Positions 63,009-64,000 of a stretch of DNA of 64,000 nt are shown here, one piece after another. Below the pieces are notes generated by a model. It was given only the letters and a program-made list of their open reading frames with translations. It was not told where the DNA came from and made no database searches. Within the stretch, counting starts at the first letter, position 1. Each line of letters starts with the position of its first letter. Made by a program: the position numbers and the translations under genes. Where the stretch lies: positions 806,001 to 870,000 of the forward strand of contig VLTN01000005.1 in NCBI GenBank assembly GCA_008330645.1, written 5' to 3'. Origin of the DNA: Cafeteria roenbergensis (taxonomy: Eukaryota; Sar; Bigyra; Bicosoecida; Cafeteriaceae).

Positions 63009-64000
63009 ATGGCTTCCGATGCTGCTGCTGCTGCTGCTGCTGCCGCCGCCGGCACAGACCCCGCATTCAGCAAGTACGAGAAGATGTCCCAGGGCGAGCT
63101 TGGCAAGGCCCCGCCCCCAAGTGCGCAATTTTTCGTGCACGAAAAGATCCACGGTGCCAACCTCACGGTCATCTGCACTGCGGACGGCGTTCGATTCGCA
63201 AAGCGCACCGGCCTCATCAAGGCAACGGGCGAGGCGTTCTTCGACTACCAGACGGTTGCCTCGTGGTTGAGGCCACGCGCGACGGCGCTGTTCGAGACCG
63301 TGAAGCGTGCGTTCGAAGCGGCAGGCGGTGCCGCTCCGCTGCAAGTTGACATTGTGGGCGAGCTGTACGGCGGCGCGTGGCCCGGCCCGGCGTCGTCCCA
63401 CGCCGCCCCGGTGCAGAGCAAGCCGCTGGTGTTTTACAGCCCGGCCATTGAATTCGCCGCGTTCGACCTGGCCGTGACGCCCGCCGCCGGGTCGGCCCGC
63501 AAGTACGTCGACTGGCCCGTCGCCAGCGTCCTCCTCGAGCGCCACCGCATCCCCATGGCCCCCTGCTTCGGGCTCGCTCCGGTCGGCAAGGCCCTCGCCT
63601 GGTCCCTGCCCTTCGACTCCGCCGTGCCGGCTCACCTCGGCCACCCTCTCCCGGAGGCGGAGAGGCGCGGCCGCCCGGCGGAGGGCGTCGTTGTGAAGTG
63701 CGAAGTGGAGGCGAGGCCTCTGCCGCTGGCTCTGCTCTTCGCCCTCGCCGAGGCGGCAGGCCTGACATCGCGCGACGGCTCCCCGGTCAAGGGGGCGGGG
63801 GCGGATGTGGCCCGCTGGGCGGCGCGGGCGGCCCAGCACCGCGAGCTGCTAGACCGCATGTTTGGCGACGACCAAGGCGGCGGCTGCGAGGCGGCTGGCT
63901 CTGCCGGCGCGGAGTCCGGCGCCGGAGCAGAGGCGGCCGCCCCTCCCGGCGCGAGCGTGGCCGCCCGCCGCGCCCAGGGCATCGCCGCCTCTGAGAGGAA
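63009..64000 (+). CDS. Rnl2-type RNA ligase (3' truncated by window edge)
   Basis: The frame opens at the ATG at 63009, 171 bp from the ELP3 start on the other strand, and has no stop before the window ends (330 residues seen). An Ala run from GCT/GCC repeats follows the start. Nucleotidyltransferase motifs appear in order: motif I FVHEKIHGANLTV with the adenylated lysine, RFAKRTGLI, motif III VGELYGG, motif IIIa EFAAFDLAV, and motif IV EGVVVKCE. This set and spacing fit T4 Rnl2 and trypanosome editing-ligase relatives, which seal 3'-OH/5'-phosphate nicks in RNA using ATP. I do not see a clear motif V; it may be divergent or lie in a later exon. The Ala/Gly-rich end at the edge may be a linker. 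Confidence 0.85.
   Translation, partial: MASDAAAAAAAAAAGTDPAFSKYEKMSQGELGKAPPPSAQFFVHEKIHGANLTVICTADGVRFAKRTGLIKATGEAFFDYQTVASWLRPRATALFETVKRAFEAAGGAAPLQVDIVGELYGGAWPGPASSHAAPVQSKPLVFYSPAIEFAAFDLAVTPAAGSARKYVDWPVASVLLERHRIPMAPCFGLAPVGKALAWSLPFDSAVPAHLGHPLPEAERRGRPAEGVVVKCEVEARPLPLALLFALAEAAGLTSRDGSPVKGAGADVARWAARAAQHRELLDRMFGDDQGGGCEAAGSAGAESGAGAEAAAPPGASVAARRAQGIAASER

Noticed and set aside
1-64000. Integrated virus or virus-like element
   Set aside because: No capsid, polymerase, integrase or reverse-transcriptase motif, no terminal repeats and no AT-rich island were seen.

Overview
The window looks like nuclear DNA from a GC-rich, gene-dense microbial eukaryote. Genes have short GT-AG introns (acceptors usually ending in CGCAG), intergenic gaps are mostly 0.2-0.8 kb, and targeting peptides and large low-complexity tails are common. 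The content (a RUS1/DUF647 protein, a plant-type giant glycine-rich membrane protein, CLU, calpain-7/PalB, ELP3) fits a protist. A very GC-rich stramenopile such as a bicosoecid is one guess, but the sequence does not prove it. I saw no bacterial operon, rRNA, tRNA, CRISPR array or virus-like element.

Region 1 (about 0.26-28.95 kb, all + strand) is a head-to-tail array of six paralogous ionotropic-glutamate-receptor-like channels. Each has a signal peptide, a split two-lobed ligand-binding domain, a membrane core and a long cytoplasmic tail. The tail carries a conserved module of about 110 residues that I do not recognise. All six share three introns at the same places and phases (2, 0, 2), with exon 2 always 94 nt and exon 3 always 83 nt. 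They lack the large amino-terminal domain of animal and plant receptors and have a non-canonical pore and gate. The DNA of the tail module is nearly identical among genes 3, 4 and 5 and between genes 1 and 6, which suggests ongoing gene conversion.

Region 2 (29-50.7 kb) has a RUS1-family gene (-), a mitochondrial FAH-domain hydrolase (+), then on the - strand a CLU/TPR protein, a giant Gly-rich membrane protein and an AIFM3-like Rieske/FAD oxidoreductase. Both convergent gene ends here hold minisatellites (30-bp x5 plus 38-bp x6; 30-bp x20 plus 19-bp x5).

Region 3 (51-64 kb) has a degenerate sirtuin-like protein (-), calpain-7 (+), an omega/lambda-like GST (+), a membrane RING protein with a Cys-rich ectodomain (+), ELP3 (-), and divergently from it the start of an Rnl2-type RNA ligase (+) that runs off the right edge.

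A signal not explained by the genes is a set of short oligomers (GGCAGAGC, GCGGTTTC, GGAAGGAT, GTCAGCTGAC). They recur in both orientations and in many reading frames, densely from about 25.8 to 47 kb and rarely in receptor genes 1-5. Counts given here were made by eye.
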